Source: an uncultured Burkholderiales bacterium (GTDB lineage Bacteria; Pseudomonadota; Gammaproteobacteria; Burkholderiales; Burkholderiaceae_C). Taken from it: DNA of 50,997 nucleotides. Positions 1-8,900 of this stretch are shown here, piece by piece. The position numbers were made by a program, and so were the translations under genes. How positions within the stretch are numbered: the first letter of the stretch is position 1; every line of letters begins with the position of its first letter. Where the stretch lies: contig CAIMNS010000164.1 of the NCBI GenBank assembly GCA_903842945.1, positions 1-50,997 on the forward strand. Reading direction: 5' to 3'. The notes under the pieces are model-generated. The model had not been told where the DNA came from, searched no databases, and saw only the letters and a program-made list of their open reading frames with translations.

Positions 1-54
1 GAACGATCAGTTTAAATAAACAAATTCACATTTATAAATCTATAAAATAAGCGT

Positions 55-729
55 ATGCAATTTAAAGAAATACTTAATATCATCGGAAGTTATAAAAAGA
101 AACCATCTCAACAGCGGTCCAATAAAACTGTTGAAGATTTATACCAAACTGCGAGGGAAATTTTAGAATCTAATGTTGGTGTTGATGTTGATGTTGAATT
201 GTCATCCAAATTACTTTCAGAAAAATCCGGCTACAGTGCGGGCGTCATCTACCGTTACTTTAATAAATTTGAAGATATTTTCATAAAACTATCAACTGAG
301 ATAGCGGATAAACATTTTGATGAAGTGCAACAAATTTTTATCAATCATCAAGCCCATGAGCCCATTGATAAACTGATTGAAAAACTTGTTGATCACGCCT
401 TTGATTTTTTATCAAAGCGTACGATTCTCATTAAAAATCTGCCCTTGTTGTTCAATCTTGTGATGAGGCGATTAAAAGATCCTGGTATAGTTTTTAAAGT
501 CAATGATAGGCTTTTGCCATACATGATGGAGTTACAAAAGAATGACATGACCCATACATTTGAAAAAATGAATGAAATGGAGTGTATTTGCAGACTACGT
601 GCTTTTGATCTTTTTATAAGAATCCCTTACGCCACATCAAACAATACGTTTGATCTCTTACAACATAAAAAAAGTTGTTATAAGTTCGGCGTGCTGATTT
701 TTTCTAGGCATTCTGTCTACCTTGATTAA
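55..729 (+). CDS. TetR-family transcriptional regulator, 3' end probably altered by an IS scar
   Basis: The 224-residue product has a TetR-like N-terminal helix-turn-helix: residues about 25-75 include SEKSGYSAGVIYRYFNKFED, the recognition helix followed by the usual Tyr-x-Tyr/Phe pattern. The rest is helical and lacks a recognisable ligand-pocket signature, so the effector is unknown. The gene is markedly richer in A+T than everything to its right, which suggests foreign origin. Its last codons (about 704-729) lie antisense on a transposase remnant, so the original C-terminus was probably replaced when the IS element inserted or a deletion formed. It may be a pseudogene that keeps a DNA-binding domain. 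No partner gene is visible because the window starts just upstream. Confidence 0.7.
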   Translation: MQFKEILNIIGSYKKKPSQQRSNKTVEDLYQTAREILESNVGVDVDVELSSKLLSEKSGYSAGVIYRYFNKFEDIFIKLSTEIADKHFDEVQQIFINHQAHEPIDKLIEKLVDHAFDFLSKRTILIKNLPLLFNLVMRRLKDPGIVFKVNDRLLPYMMELQKNDMTHTFEKMNEMECICRLRAFDLFIRIPYATSNNTFDLLQHKKSCYKFGVLIFSRHSVYLD

Positions 730-874
730 ATTTGTTTGCAAACTTAGTCAAGGCCTCATGGGTATTGGGGATCTCACCAAAATACCGAACTTCGCCACCA
801 TCTTCAGGAGCAATCGAAATCGCTATTGTTGATTTGTGTACATCTAAACCGATGAATTTGTTAAACTCTTGCAT
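704..874 (-). pseudogene. IS110-family transposase, N-terminal fragment
   Basis: The reading frame from ATG at 874 begins MQEFNKFIGLDVHKSTIAIS, the typical start of IS110-family (DEDD) transposases, with the first catalytic Asp in GLDVHK. It stops after about 56 residues, whereas full proteins have roughly 300-400, so the remaining catalytic residues and the transposase_20 domain are missing. A start further upstream at 919 is possible but adds non-family residues. The fragment abuts the TetR-like gene, and the junction probably lies near 700. It is a dead remnant and cannot encode an active enzyme. Confidence 0.8.
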
Positions 875-1084
875 GACTTGCCACCTAAATTTTGGCTCTG
901 GGCCTGGGTTAAAACCCAAGCTTAACCCACGTCGCTTTAGGTTGGCAGGTCAATACATTTTGTCTAGTTTAATAAATACCTTTGTCCCCCCGTTAATGAT
1001 GAAGAGCCAGTATTCAACCGTGTTTGATAAATGCTCATCCCCCGTTAATTGGGTAGAGCCCAAAATCAAAAGCTTACATGAGTT
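875..1084. other. intergenic remnant with IS-like sequence
   Basis: This stretch upstream of the transposase fragment holds no believable gene. It includes an inverted repeat TGGGTTA (905-911) / TAACCCA (923-929) around an 11-nt spacer. An 11-bp sequence CCACCTAAATT (881-891) recurs at 1277-1287 on the other side of the tRNA gene. These look like leftovers of insertion-sequence ends or leaders rather than host regulatory DNA. An open frame across it (732-1142, plus strand) overlaps both the transposase fragment and the tRNA and is not a gene. Confidence 0.4.
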
Positions 1085-1161
1085 TGGTAGGCGATATTGG
1101 ATTCGAACCAACGACCTCTTCCATGTCAAGGAAGCGCTCTAACCAACTGAGCTAATCGCCT
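1085..1161 (-). tRNA. tRNA-Val (anticodon GAC)
   Basis: The minus strand folds as a complete 77-nt tRNA. It has a perfect 7-bp acceptor stem (AGGCGAT with ATCGCCT), U8-A9, a D-arm GCTC..GAGC, an anticodon stem CTTCC/GGAAG around the loop TTGACAT (anticodon GAC, valine), a T-arm with loop TTCGAAT, discriminator A, and an encoded CCA at 1085-1087. A fair sigma-70 promoter lies 40-70 bases upstream. Confidence 0.95.
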
Positions 1162-1200
1162 GTTTAAAGATGAAATCGTGTAGCGATTTGCAAGGATAGC

Positions 1201-1231
1201 ATTATATCCCAGTTACAAAAAGCTTTGTCAC
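1201..1231 (-). promoter_or_regulatory. candidate promoter of tRNA-Val
   Basis: On the minus strand there is a perfect -10 hexamer TATAAT (1201-1206). A GTGACA -35 (1226-1231) lies 19 bp upstream, slightly longer than the ideal spacing. Transcription would begin about 30 nt before the tRNA 5' end. Confidence 0.45.
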
Positions 1232-1337
1232 CTTCCTTAAAAGCACAACATAACAAGTGCATATTTTAGTTGAAACCCACCTAAATTGACCCTTTATGTG
1301 CCCACGAACAACATTGTGGACGTTTAAAGATCAGTTC

Positions 1338-3560
1338 TTATCTTCTTCTGACCGCTCTGACCCCTTTGATCTCTTGAACCGAAAGCAATACTTTTTCTAG
1401 CCTTAAAGCATCGTTGATTTCAACCGTAAATGTCATCCAAGCAATCCCTTTGATGGATTGGGTCTGAACGCCAACCACATTCATGCGCTCTTTTGCGAAC
1501 ACCTCAGAAACATCTCTGAGCAGCCCTTGTCTATCGTTGGCCTCAAGCGCCACATCAACAGGGTAGTAGATGGGGTTTTGGGCTTGCGAGGAGCCCCAAG
1601 CCACGACAATCACTCGATCAGGCTCCTTGAACTCCAATTGTTTAAAGTTTGAGCAATTTTGGCGATGGATGCTCACGCCTTTTCCACGGGTCACAAAACC
1701 TTTGATCAAATCTGGGGGAGCTGGCTTACAACACCTGGCCAATTGAGTCATCAAAGAATCCAAGCCAACGACCAAGACAGCACCTTTTTTGCTGGACTCA
1801 TTGACCTTGGATTTTTTACTCACCAAAGAAATATCGTCAACATTGGACAATTGCTCAGGCGGATGGATCCATTGTTCAATATTTCTCAGGGAAAATTCAT
1901 CTTTCCCGACAACTTCAAAAAGATCTTGTGAAGACTTAAAACCCAGACCCGAGGCCAACTCTTCAAGGTTTAAAGATGTTTTACCTTCGCGCTGCAAGAT
2001 TCTCTCGACCAACTCTCTGCCTTTGTTGATGGTTTCTTGAGCGATTTGTGCATTGAACCAAGCCCGGACCTTGGATTTAGCCCTTGGACTGGCCAAAAAC
2101 CCCAAATCTGCGTTCAACCAATCTCTTGAAGGTCCACCCTCTTTGGCCACAACGACTTCGACGGTTTGTCCACTTTTAAGCACTGTGTTCAAGGGAACCA
2201 AAACGCCATCGACTTTCGCACCACGGCAGCGATGCCCTAAATTCGTATGAACTGCATAAGCAAAATCAACAGCAGTGCTCAGTTGAGGCAACTCCACAAT
2301 CTCTGCTGCAGGAGACAACACATAAATCCGGTCGTCTAGGTTCTGCGCTTTTGCAAGTTGCGGGGACTCTGGTGAGGGGCTGACAAGCTCTCGCTCCCAA
2401 GCGAGCAACTGCCTAAGAACTGCTACTTTGGCGTCATAGGATGAATTGGCGCTCACGCCTTCGTAGCCTTTGACGCCAGCTTCTTTGTAGGCCCAATGCG
2501 CTGCAACTCCAAACTCCGCATGTTCATGCATCGCTTGCGTACGTATTTGAATCTCTATGGGACGGCCTGACTCGTCTCGCACCACAGTATGCAAAGATCG
2601 ATACCCATTGGTTTTAGGTTTTGCAATGTAGTCGTCAAACTCTTGCTCCAGGGGTTCAAAGTGGTGATGCACCCAACTCAAAACCGCATAACAGTCGCTC
2701 ACCGCAGGCACCACAATGCGAAGCGCGCGGATATCAAAAATTCGATCAAAGCCAAGCGACTTGCCTCTCATTTTTTTTACTATGCTGTAAATATGCTTGG
2801 GCCGACCTTCAACCACGGCTTTGATGCCTTGGTGCTTTAACTCCTCAAAAATTTGAGCCTTCAAGCGCTCAAGGTACGACTCTCTTTCAACCCTTTTCTC
2901 ATCCAACAACTTGGCCACGTCATGGTAAGTCGCAGGTTCCAAAAAACGAAAGGACAAATCCTCGAGCTCCCATTTAATTTGCCAAATTCCCAGCCGGTTG
3001 GCCAAGGGTGCAAACACTTGTAACGTCTCCTGCGCCAAGTCCGTTGGACAAGTTTTGGTGGTAGAGGCACAGTACCTTAGGGTTTGCAGCCTGGAAGACA
3101 ACCTCAACAGAACAACCCTCAAGTCTTTTGAAAAAGCCATGAGCATTCTTCGAACTGCCTCGGTTTGATTGATGGTCGAGTTCAAGGTGATCGAAGAGGA
3201 GGTATGCGGGTGGCCCATGGCTTGCGCACGAGCGACCTTTTGCAACTGCACCAATTTGGTCGTCTCCAAAGCCAAAACTGCGTAAGGCTCACCAAAGGCC
3301 TTGGAGATGACTTCCAAAGGCTTGCTCAAATGCTCGCATGCATAGACCAAGTAGGAGGCAGCCTGTAGAGACACCGCACCGCCCAAGTGTGCAATCAATT
3401 CAGCCACCGATTGCGCGTGAGACCACGTGCTCTCGCCAGTAGATAAATACTCCCCAACCAGCAAAGGCTCAGCAAAGGCTTTGGCCCGCTCCAAGATCTC
3501 TTGCTCTTCTAAAGAGCCCCCTTCGGCTGGACTGCTTGAATCTTTCGAAATGGTTTTCAT
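1338..3560 (-). CDS. relA: GTP pyrophosphokinase RelA, (p)ppGpp synthetase
   Basis: About 740 residues with the long RelA/SpoT architecture. An N-terminal hydrolase-like domain (about 45-190) has lost the metal-binding HD motif: YACEHL replaces the expected HDxxED. The synthetase domain (about 250-360) contains KHIYSIVKKM and EFDDYIAKPKTNGYRSLHT. The acidic EFDD is the ExDD form typical of monofunctional RelA rather than the RxKD form of SpoT. A TGS domain follows (about 410-475), then a Cys-rich zinc-finger segment (LARCCKPAPPD) and a C-terminal ACT domain (about 665-740). It transfers pyrophosphate from ATP to GTP/GDP on stalled ribosomes during amino-acid starvation. ATG at 3560 is preferred over GTG at 3569 because GGTGA lies just upstream. 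It is divergent from bdhA. Confidence 0.93.
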   Translation of the reverse strand: MKTISKDSSSPAEGGSLEEQEILERAKAFAEPLLVGEYLSTGESTWSHAQSVAELIAHLGGAVSLQAASYLVYACEHLSKPLEVISKAFGEPYAVLALETTKLVQLQKVARAQAMGHPHTSSSITLNSTINQTEAVRRMLMAFSKDLRVVLLRLSSRLQTLRYCASTTKTCPTDLAQETLQVFAPLANRLGIWQIKWELEDLSFRFLEPATYHDVAKLLDEKRVERESYLERLKAQIFEELKHQGIKAVVEGRPKHIYSIVKKMRGKSLGFDRIFDIRALRIVVPAVSDCYAVLSWVHHHFEPLEQEFDDYIAKPKTNGYRSLHTVVRDESGRPIEIQIRTQAMHEHAEFGVAAHWAYKEAGVKGYEGVSANSSYDAKVAVLRQLLAWERELVSPSPESPQLAKAQNLDDRIYVLSPAAEIVELPQLSTAVDFAYAVHTNLGHRCRGAKVDGVLVPLNTVLKSGQTVEVVVAKEGGPSRDWLNADLGFLASPRAKSKVRAWFNAQIAQETINKGRELVERILQREGKTSLNLEELASGLGFKSSQDLFEVVGKDEFSLRNIEQWIHPPEQLSNVDDISLVSKKSKVNESSKKGAVLVVGLDSLMTQLARCCKPAPPDLIKGFVTRGKGVSIHRQNCSNFKQLEFKEPDRVIVVAWGSSQAQNPIYYPVDVALEANDRQGLLRDVSEVFAKERMNVVGVQTQSIKGIAWMTFTVEINDALRLEKVLLSVQEIKGVRAVRRR

Positions 3561-3568
3561 GATGGTCA

Positions 3569-3589
3569 CCAGTCTAGCCGAACGACTGG
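3569..3589 (-). promoter_or_regulatory. hairpin in the relA leader next to the ribosome-binding site
   Basis: CCAGTC (3569-3574) and GACTGG (3584-3589) form a 6-bp stem around a 9-nt loop. In the relA transcript the 3' arm ends in the GG of the GGTGA Shine-Dalgarno sequence, so folding could limit ribosome access. The stem is short and the effect is unproven. Confidence 0.3.
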
Positions 3590-3714
3590 ATAAATTTCAA
3601 GGCAAGGGGCGGAGCCATCAAAAAAAGTCCACATGCCCTGTTCAAAGCCCTGTACCCATCGATCTTCTTGGCTTAAGATGAGCACATCATTTCATCCATT
3701 TGGGGAGTTCTTCA

Positions 3715-4494
3715 ATGAGTCAACTTTTAAAGGGTAAAACCGCATTGGTCACCGGTTCAACCAGTGGCATTGGTCTTGGTATCGCCATTGGCCTGGCCAA
3801 GCAAGGCGCAAACATTGTCTTGAACGGCTTTGGGGACCACCATGTTGCCCAAACCCAAATTGAACAACTGGGCGTTCAAGCCCTCTACCACGGCGCAGAC
3901 GTGAGCAAAGCCAAAGACATCGAGGATTTGTTTGGCTTTGCTGAATCAAATCACGCCAACATCGACATCTTGGTCAACAACGCAGGCATTCAATATGTGG
4001 CCAACATTGAGGATTTTCCTGTGGAGAGATGGGACTCGATCATTGCGATCAATTTGTCCAGCGCTTTTCACACCTCCAGACTTGCGTTGCCCTACATGAA
4101 GAAAAAAAACTGGGGACGCATCATCAATATCGCATCCGCTCATGGGCTCGTCGCTTCTGCTCAAAAAGCCGCCTATGTGGCTGCCAAACACGGCATTGTT
4201 GGACTCACCAAGGTCACCGCTTTAGAGAACGCCACCTCAGGCATCACTTGCAACGCCATTTGCCCAGGCTGGGTGCTAACACCCTTGGTTCAAAAACAAC
4301 TCGATGACAAAGCCAAGGCCCAGGGCATCAGCAACGAGAAAGCCACCGAGCAACTCCTGAGCGAAAAAGAGCCCTCGCTACAGTTCACCACACCAGAGGA
4401 AATTGGAGAGTTGGCTGTCTTTTTGTGCTCGCCTGCGGCCAACAATGTTCGCGGCGTCGCTTGGGCCATGGATGGCGGATGGACGGCCCAATAA
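3715..4494 (+). CDS. bdhA: D-3-hydroxybutyrate dehydrogenase (SDR family)
   Basis: A 259-residue classical short-chain dehydrogenase that interconverts 3-hydroxybutyrate and acetoacetate with NAD(H), in the cytoplasm, during polyhydroxybutyrate turnover. Visible motifs are the Rossmann TGSTSGIGLGIA, the NNAG motif (DILVNNAGIQ), the catalytic Ser in NIASAHGLVAS, and YVAAKHG (YxxxK). The segment CNAICPGWVLTPLVQKQ is typical of the 3-hydroxybutyrate dehydrogenase subgroup. ATG 3715 is chosen because GGGGAG (3702-3707) sits at correct spacing; an in-frame TTG at 3700 would overlap it. The presence of a phasin gene at 23589 fits a PHB-storing cell. It is transcribed alone, convergent with ispF. 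Confidence 0.88.
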   Translation: MSQLLKGKTALVTGSTSGIGLGIAIGLAKQGANIVLNGFGDHHVAQTQIEQLGVQALYHGADVSKAKDIEDLFGFAESNHANIDILVNNAGIQYVANIEDFPVERWDSIIAINLSSAFHTSRLALPYMKKKNWGRIINIASAHGLVASAQKAAYVAAKHGIVGLTKVTALENATSGITCNAICPGWVLTPLVQKQLDDKAKAQGISNEKATEQLLSEKEPSLQFTTPEEIGELAVFLCSPAANNVRGVAWAMDGGWTAQ

Positions 4495-4507
4495 AGTCTT
4501 GCCCCAA

Positions 4508-4529
4508 GGCCTCTTTCAAAAAAGAGGCC
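4508..4529. terminator. hairpin between convergent bdhA and ispF
   Basis: GGCCTCTTT (4508-4516) and AAAGAGGCC (4521-4529) form a perfect 9-bp stem with loop CAAA in the 70-bp gap between two convergent genes. There is no T tract on either side, so it is not a canonical rho-independent terminator. It may still stop or protect both transcripts. Confidence 0.45.
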
Positions 4530-4564
4530 AACTGGCCTCATGGCCACGCACTGGCTACTCGTCT

Positions 4565-5062
4565 TTAAGTCAACGGCCCTTTGTAGAGCAGAACCACCGC
4601 CCTTGCCTCAATGCTTTGCTCAAGTCCCACGGGCCCAAGTTTCTCAGCGGTCTTGGCTTTGACGTTCACGCGATCAACGGGAACAGATAAACACAAGGCA
4701 ATTTGCTCACACATGGCTTTGATATAGGGCATGAGTTTTGGCGCTTGTGCAACCACGGTGCAATCAACATTGATGACCGAGTAGTCATGGGTTTTGAGCA
4801 ACTGTACAACCTTGGTCAATAAAATTTTAGAATCTGCCCCCTTGAAACTGGGGTCAGTGTCAGGAAAATGTTGCCCAATATCACCCAAAGCAGCGGCCCC
4901 CAAAAGCGCATCGGTGATGGCATGCAAAAGCACGTCTGCATCAGAGTGCCCAAGCAGTCCTTTGACATGCGGGATGTCTACACCGCCTATGATCAAGGGC
5001 CGCGCATCCACCAAAGCGTGCACATCAAAGCCCTCGCCCACTTTTAAATTCAAGACGTTCAT
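4565..5062 (-). CDS. ispF: 2-C-methyl-D-erythritol 2,4-cyclodiphosphate synthase
   Basis: A 165-residue IspF that cyclises CDP-methylerythritol 2-phosphate to ME-cPP with loss of CMP in the non-mevalonate isoprenoid pathway. The metal-binding motif FDVHAL and the segment [20 protein letters not shown] near the N-terminus are diagnostic, as is the [12 protein letters not shown] loop. The C-terminal [12 protein letters not shown] matches the nucleotide-binding end. The start at 5062 gives the normal family length; frames extending to 5131 would overlap ispD. It lies 14 bp downstream of ispD in the same transcription unit, a common arrangement in proteobacteria. Confidence 0.93.
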   Translation of the reverse strand: MNVLNLKVGEGFDVHALVDARPLIIGGVDIPHVKGLLGHSDADVLLHAITDALLGAAALGDIGQHFPDTDPSFKGADSKILLTKVVQLLKTHDYSVINVDCTVVAQAPKLMPYIKAMCEQIALCLSVPVDRVNVKAKTAEKLGPVGLEQSIEARAVVLLYKGPLT

Positions 5063-5076
5063 GTGCTTGGCCTTTT

Positions 5077-5829
5077 CTAGGTTTGATTTGAACCGCCGAG
5101 AGATTTGGCGGCCAACCATGCATCTGCCCATAAAAAATCATCGGCATACGTGACTTTGATGTTGAGTGCACTGGCCTGGACCAATTTTGGAGCAAAGCCT
5201 TGGGCCTCCATGGCTGAGGACTCATCGGTCATGAAACCTGGGGCCGCCTCGATCGCCTGGATCAAGGGCCCCAGTTTGAACATCTGAGGCGTTTGCGCCA
5301 ACCACTTGTTTTGACGCTCCAAGGTCTGATCGATCCTCTCACCCAGACTTTGTTTCAAGGTGTCTGACAAGGGCCAGGCCAAAATACCTCCAACCTGGTC
5401 ATGCCTGCATTCGTCAATGAGCTTTTGAACCCAGTTCGATTGAACCAGACACCTGGCTGCATCGTGCACCAGCACCCAATCGTCCTCTTGAGCACCCCTG
5501 TGCCTGATCGCTTTTAAACCCGCTAAGACAGATTGAGATCGGGTCTCACCGCCAATTTTTTCAACGGAAAGACGCGCAAAGCTCTTAGAATGCGGGATGT
5601 GCTTTTCAAGCAGGTGTTCGATCTCTTGATCCTTGGGTGAGACCACCAAAAGGCAGTGGACGATCTCCTCGATCTCTAGCAAAGCCCCAAGCGTGTGCAT
5701 GATCATGGGTAAACCACGGATCTCTTGGTATTGCTTGGCCTTGTTGCCACCGGCTCTAGAGCCAGATCCAGCGCAAGGGATGACGAGGAAAATTCTATTC
5801 ACACCCTTATTATCTAACAGGTTTCTCAC
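5077..5829 (-). CDS. ispD: 2-C-methyl-D-erythritol 4-phosphate cytidylyltransferase
   Basis: A 250-residue IspD that couples MEP to CTP to form CDP-methylerythritol. The nucleotide-binding signature [17 protein letters not shown] is at residues about 18-35, and [11 protein letters not shown] (about 135-145) is the metal-binding aspartate region. The end [14 protein letters not shown] is family-like. The start is uncertain: ATG 5829 is given, but a GTG nine codons later would still leave the whole domain. It heads an ispD-ispF operon and is divergent from mfd across about 80 bp. Confidence 0.92.
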   Translation of the reverse strand: MRNLLDNKGVNRIFLVIPCAGSGSRAGGNKAKQYQEIRGLPMIMHTLGALLEIEEIVHCLLVVSPKDQEIEHLLEKHIPHSKSFARLSVEKIGGETRSQSVLAGLKAIRHRGAQEDDWVLVHDAARCLVQSNWVQKLIDECRHDQVGGILAWPLSDTLKQSLGERIDQTLERQNKWLAQTPQMFKLGPLIQAIEAAPGFMTDESSAMEAQGFAPKLVQASALNIKVTYADDFLWADAWLAAKSLGGSNQT

Positions 5830-5846
5830 AAGCTTTTAAAATCTCC

Positions 5847-5861
5847 TCTCAATCGTTGAGA
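5847..5861. promoter_or_regulatory. palindrome between divergent ispD and mfd
   Basis: TCTCAA-TCG-TTGAGA is a perfect 6+6 palindrome with a 3-nt centre in the 78-bp gap between two divergent genes. It could be an operator or chance. No cognate regulator is suggested by the sequence. Confidence 0.3.
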
Positions 5862-5907
5862 CAAACCAACACAACTCCCACCAGAATTCGTTTTCTTGAA
5901 AGTCGCA

Positions 5908-8900
5908 ATGCAACTCCCATCACTCGTCAAGGGTAAAAGATTCATTACCAAAAAAACCCATGGCTCCTCCGATGCGCTGTACATTGCCCAATTGGCACTC
6001 AGAGAAAAAGCCCGTGGACAACGCATGGCTTTGGTCACGGAGTTTGCCCTTGATGCGCAGCGCCTTTTGGAAGAAATTGTATTTTTTGCCCCCGATGTCC
6101 ATTGCGTCTTGTTTCCTGACTGGGAAACCTTGCCCTACGACACCTTCTCACCGCATCAAGATTTGATCAGTGAGAGACTCGCCACCTTGTGGCAGATCTC
6201 TCAAGGGGAGGCTGATTTGATTTTGATCCCTGCTTCCACGGCCTTGTACAGAGTCGCCCCACCCGCTTTCTTGGCGGGTTATACCTTTCATTTCAAAGTC
6301 GCCCAACAGTTGGATGAATCTCAGCTGAAGTCACAACTGACCTTGGCGGGCTACCAGCACGTCAGTCAAGTCGTAAGCCCTGGCGAGTATGCTGTGCGCG
6401 GTGGCTTGATTGACCTCTTTCCCATGGGCTCCTTGGTGCCCTACCGTGTTGACTTGTTCGATCAGCAAATCGACTCCATCCGCACCTTTGACCCTGATTC
6501 ACAAAGAAGTCTGTACCCCGTTCCAGAAGTGCGTCTCTTGCCCGGTCGAGAGTTTCCAATGGACGACGCTTCTCGATCCAAGTTTCGCAGCCGATGGCGA
6601 GAACTCCTAGAAGGCGACCCGACCAGAAGTCGGCTCTACAAGGACATTGGTCAATCCATTGCAACAGCCGGTATTGAGTATTACTTGCCCTTGTTTTTTG
6701 ATGAAACTGCGACGGTCTTTGACTACTTGGGAGAGGATGCCATCGTTGTCACCCACGGTGAATTGGAGAACGCATTTCAGCACTTTTGGCTCGATACCCA
6801 AGAGAGATACCGTCTGAACCAGGGAGATCCTGAGCGACCGGTGCTACCACCCCATGCACTCTTTTTGAGTGCAGAAGAGTTCTACACCCAATGCAACCAT
6901 TATCCTCAACTGGCCATCAGGCCAAGCTCGATTCTGAGCACTCAAGAAACCGAAGCTGCACCCCCACTAGAGCATGCTTGGAGCGCATCTCTCACAGAGC
7001 TCAAAGTTGAACGCGGCCATGAAGATCCCCTTCAGCGCCTAAAAAATCACGCGCTCACCAGTCAACAAAAAATTCTGATCCTTGCCGAAACCGAGGGTCG
7101 ACGGCAAAGTCTTCTGGATTTTTTAAGGGCCAGTCAATTTGATCCGCCTATTTTTGAATCTCTTCAAGACTTCATCGACAGCGATTCTCGCTTGGGGATT
7201 TGCCTGGGATCTTTGTCCATAGGATTCAGTGATCTTGAGCAAGACATTGACTATGTCACAGAGACCGAACTCTTTGCCACCAACAGCTTTTCTCGAAAGA
7301 GAAAAAAACAAGAACAGGTCAGTGATCTTGACTCCTTGATCAAAGACCTCTCTGAATTGCAAATCGGGGACCCTGTTGTGCACAACTCTCACGGCATTGG
7401 TCGCTACAAGGGGCTCATCAATTTGGACTTGGGCCTGGGCGTTGACGAGCTTGGCGCACCAGTGACACAAGAGTTCTTGCACCTGGTGTATGCGGACGAC
7501 GCCGTCTTGTATGTGCCCGTGAGCCAACTGCACTTGGTCTCTCGCTACACCGGCGTGAGCGCAGAGGAGGCGCCTTTGCACCGCTTGGGTTCCGCGCAAT
7601 GGGACAAAGCCAAAAAACGCGCCGCCGAACAAATCAGAGACGCAGCCGCAGAACTTCTCAACTTGTACGCCAGGCGTGCAGCTCAAGAGGGGTATGCCTT
7701 TAGGTTTTCTCCTGGTGACTATGAAACCTTTGCCAACGCATTTGGGTTTGAAGAAACCGCAGATCAAAAAGCGGCCATCCATGCGGTCATCCAAGACATG
7801 ATCAGCCCCAAACCCATGGACAGACTCATCTGTGGAGATGTGGGGTTTGGCAAAACGGAAGTGGCCATCAGAGCCGCTTTCGTCGCCGTCACAGGCGGCA
7901 AACAGGTGGCCATCCTGGCTCCAACCACCCTTTTGGCAGAGCAGCATTTCCAGACCTTGGTGGATCGTTTTTCAAAATGGCCCGTCAAAATTGCAGAAAT
8001 GTCTCGGTTCAAAACCACCAAAGAAATCAATCAAGCCATTGAAGGCATTGCAGCTGGCACCGTCGATATCGTGGTGGGCACCCACAAGCTGCTGAGTCAA
8101 AGTGTTCAATTCAAACAACTCGGCCTGATGATCATCGACGAAGAACACCGCTTTGGTGTGCGCCACAAAGAAGCCATGAAAGCCATGCGCTCAGAGGTCG
8201 ACGTCTTGACATTGACCGCAACCCCCATTCCTAGAACACTGGGTATGGCACTTGAAGGCCTCAGAGATTTGAGTGTCATTGCCACCGCACCCCAGCGACG
8301 TTTGGCCATCAAGACGTTTTTAAGACGAGAGGGTTCTGGTGTCATTCGAGAAGCCGTGCTCAGAGAAATCAAACGCGGCGGGCAATGCTATTTCCTCCAC
8401 AACGAGGTCAGCACCATAGAAAACAGATTGCATCAATTGCGCGAGTTGCTGCCTGAGGCAAGAATAGAAATCGCTCACGGTCAAATGGGCGAGCGAGATC
8501 TAGAGCGGGTCATGCGAGACTTTGTGGCTCAACGCTTCAATGTGCTGCTGTGCTCGACCATCATCGAGACGGGCATCGATGTGCCAAGTGCCAACACGAT
8601 TTTAATCAGTCGATCTGATAAATTTGGTTTGGCTCAATTGCACCAATTGCGCGGGCGTGTTGGTCGCAGTCATCACCAAGCCTATGCCTACTTGTTGGTC
8701 CCTGATATCGAAGGACTGACCAAACAAGCAGCGCAACGCCTAGAGGCCATCCAACAAATGGAAGAGCTTGGCTCAGGTTTTTACTTGGCCATGCACGACC
8801 TTGAGATCAGGGGCTCAGGAGAAATATTGGGCGAGAACCAAAGTGGCAACATGATGGAAGTGGGGTTTCAGTTGTACAACGAAATGCTTTCAGAGGCGGT

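Noticed and set aside
732-1142. Plus-strand open frame of 136 codons
   Set aside because: It runs antisense over the transposase fragment and through the tRNA-Val gene, with no RBS or family-like residues.
4508-4529. Canonical rho-independent terminator between bdhA and ispF
   Set aside because: The hairpin is good but neither strand has a following T tract; it is kept only as a possible terminator.
7123-7947. 274-codon antisense frame inside mfd
   Set aside because: It is a shadow of a strongly conserved coding sequence and its residues match no protein family.
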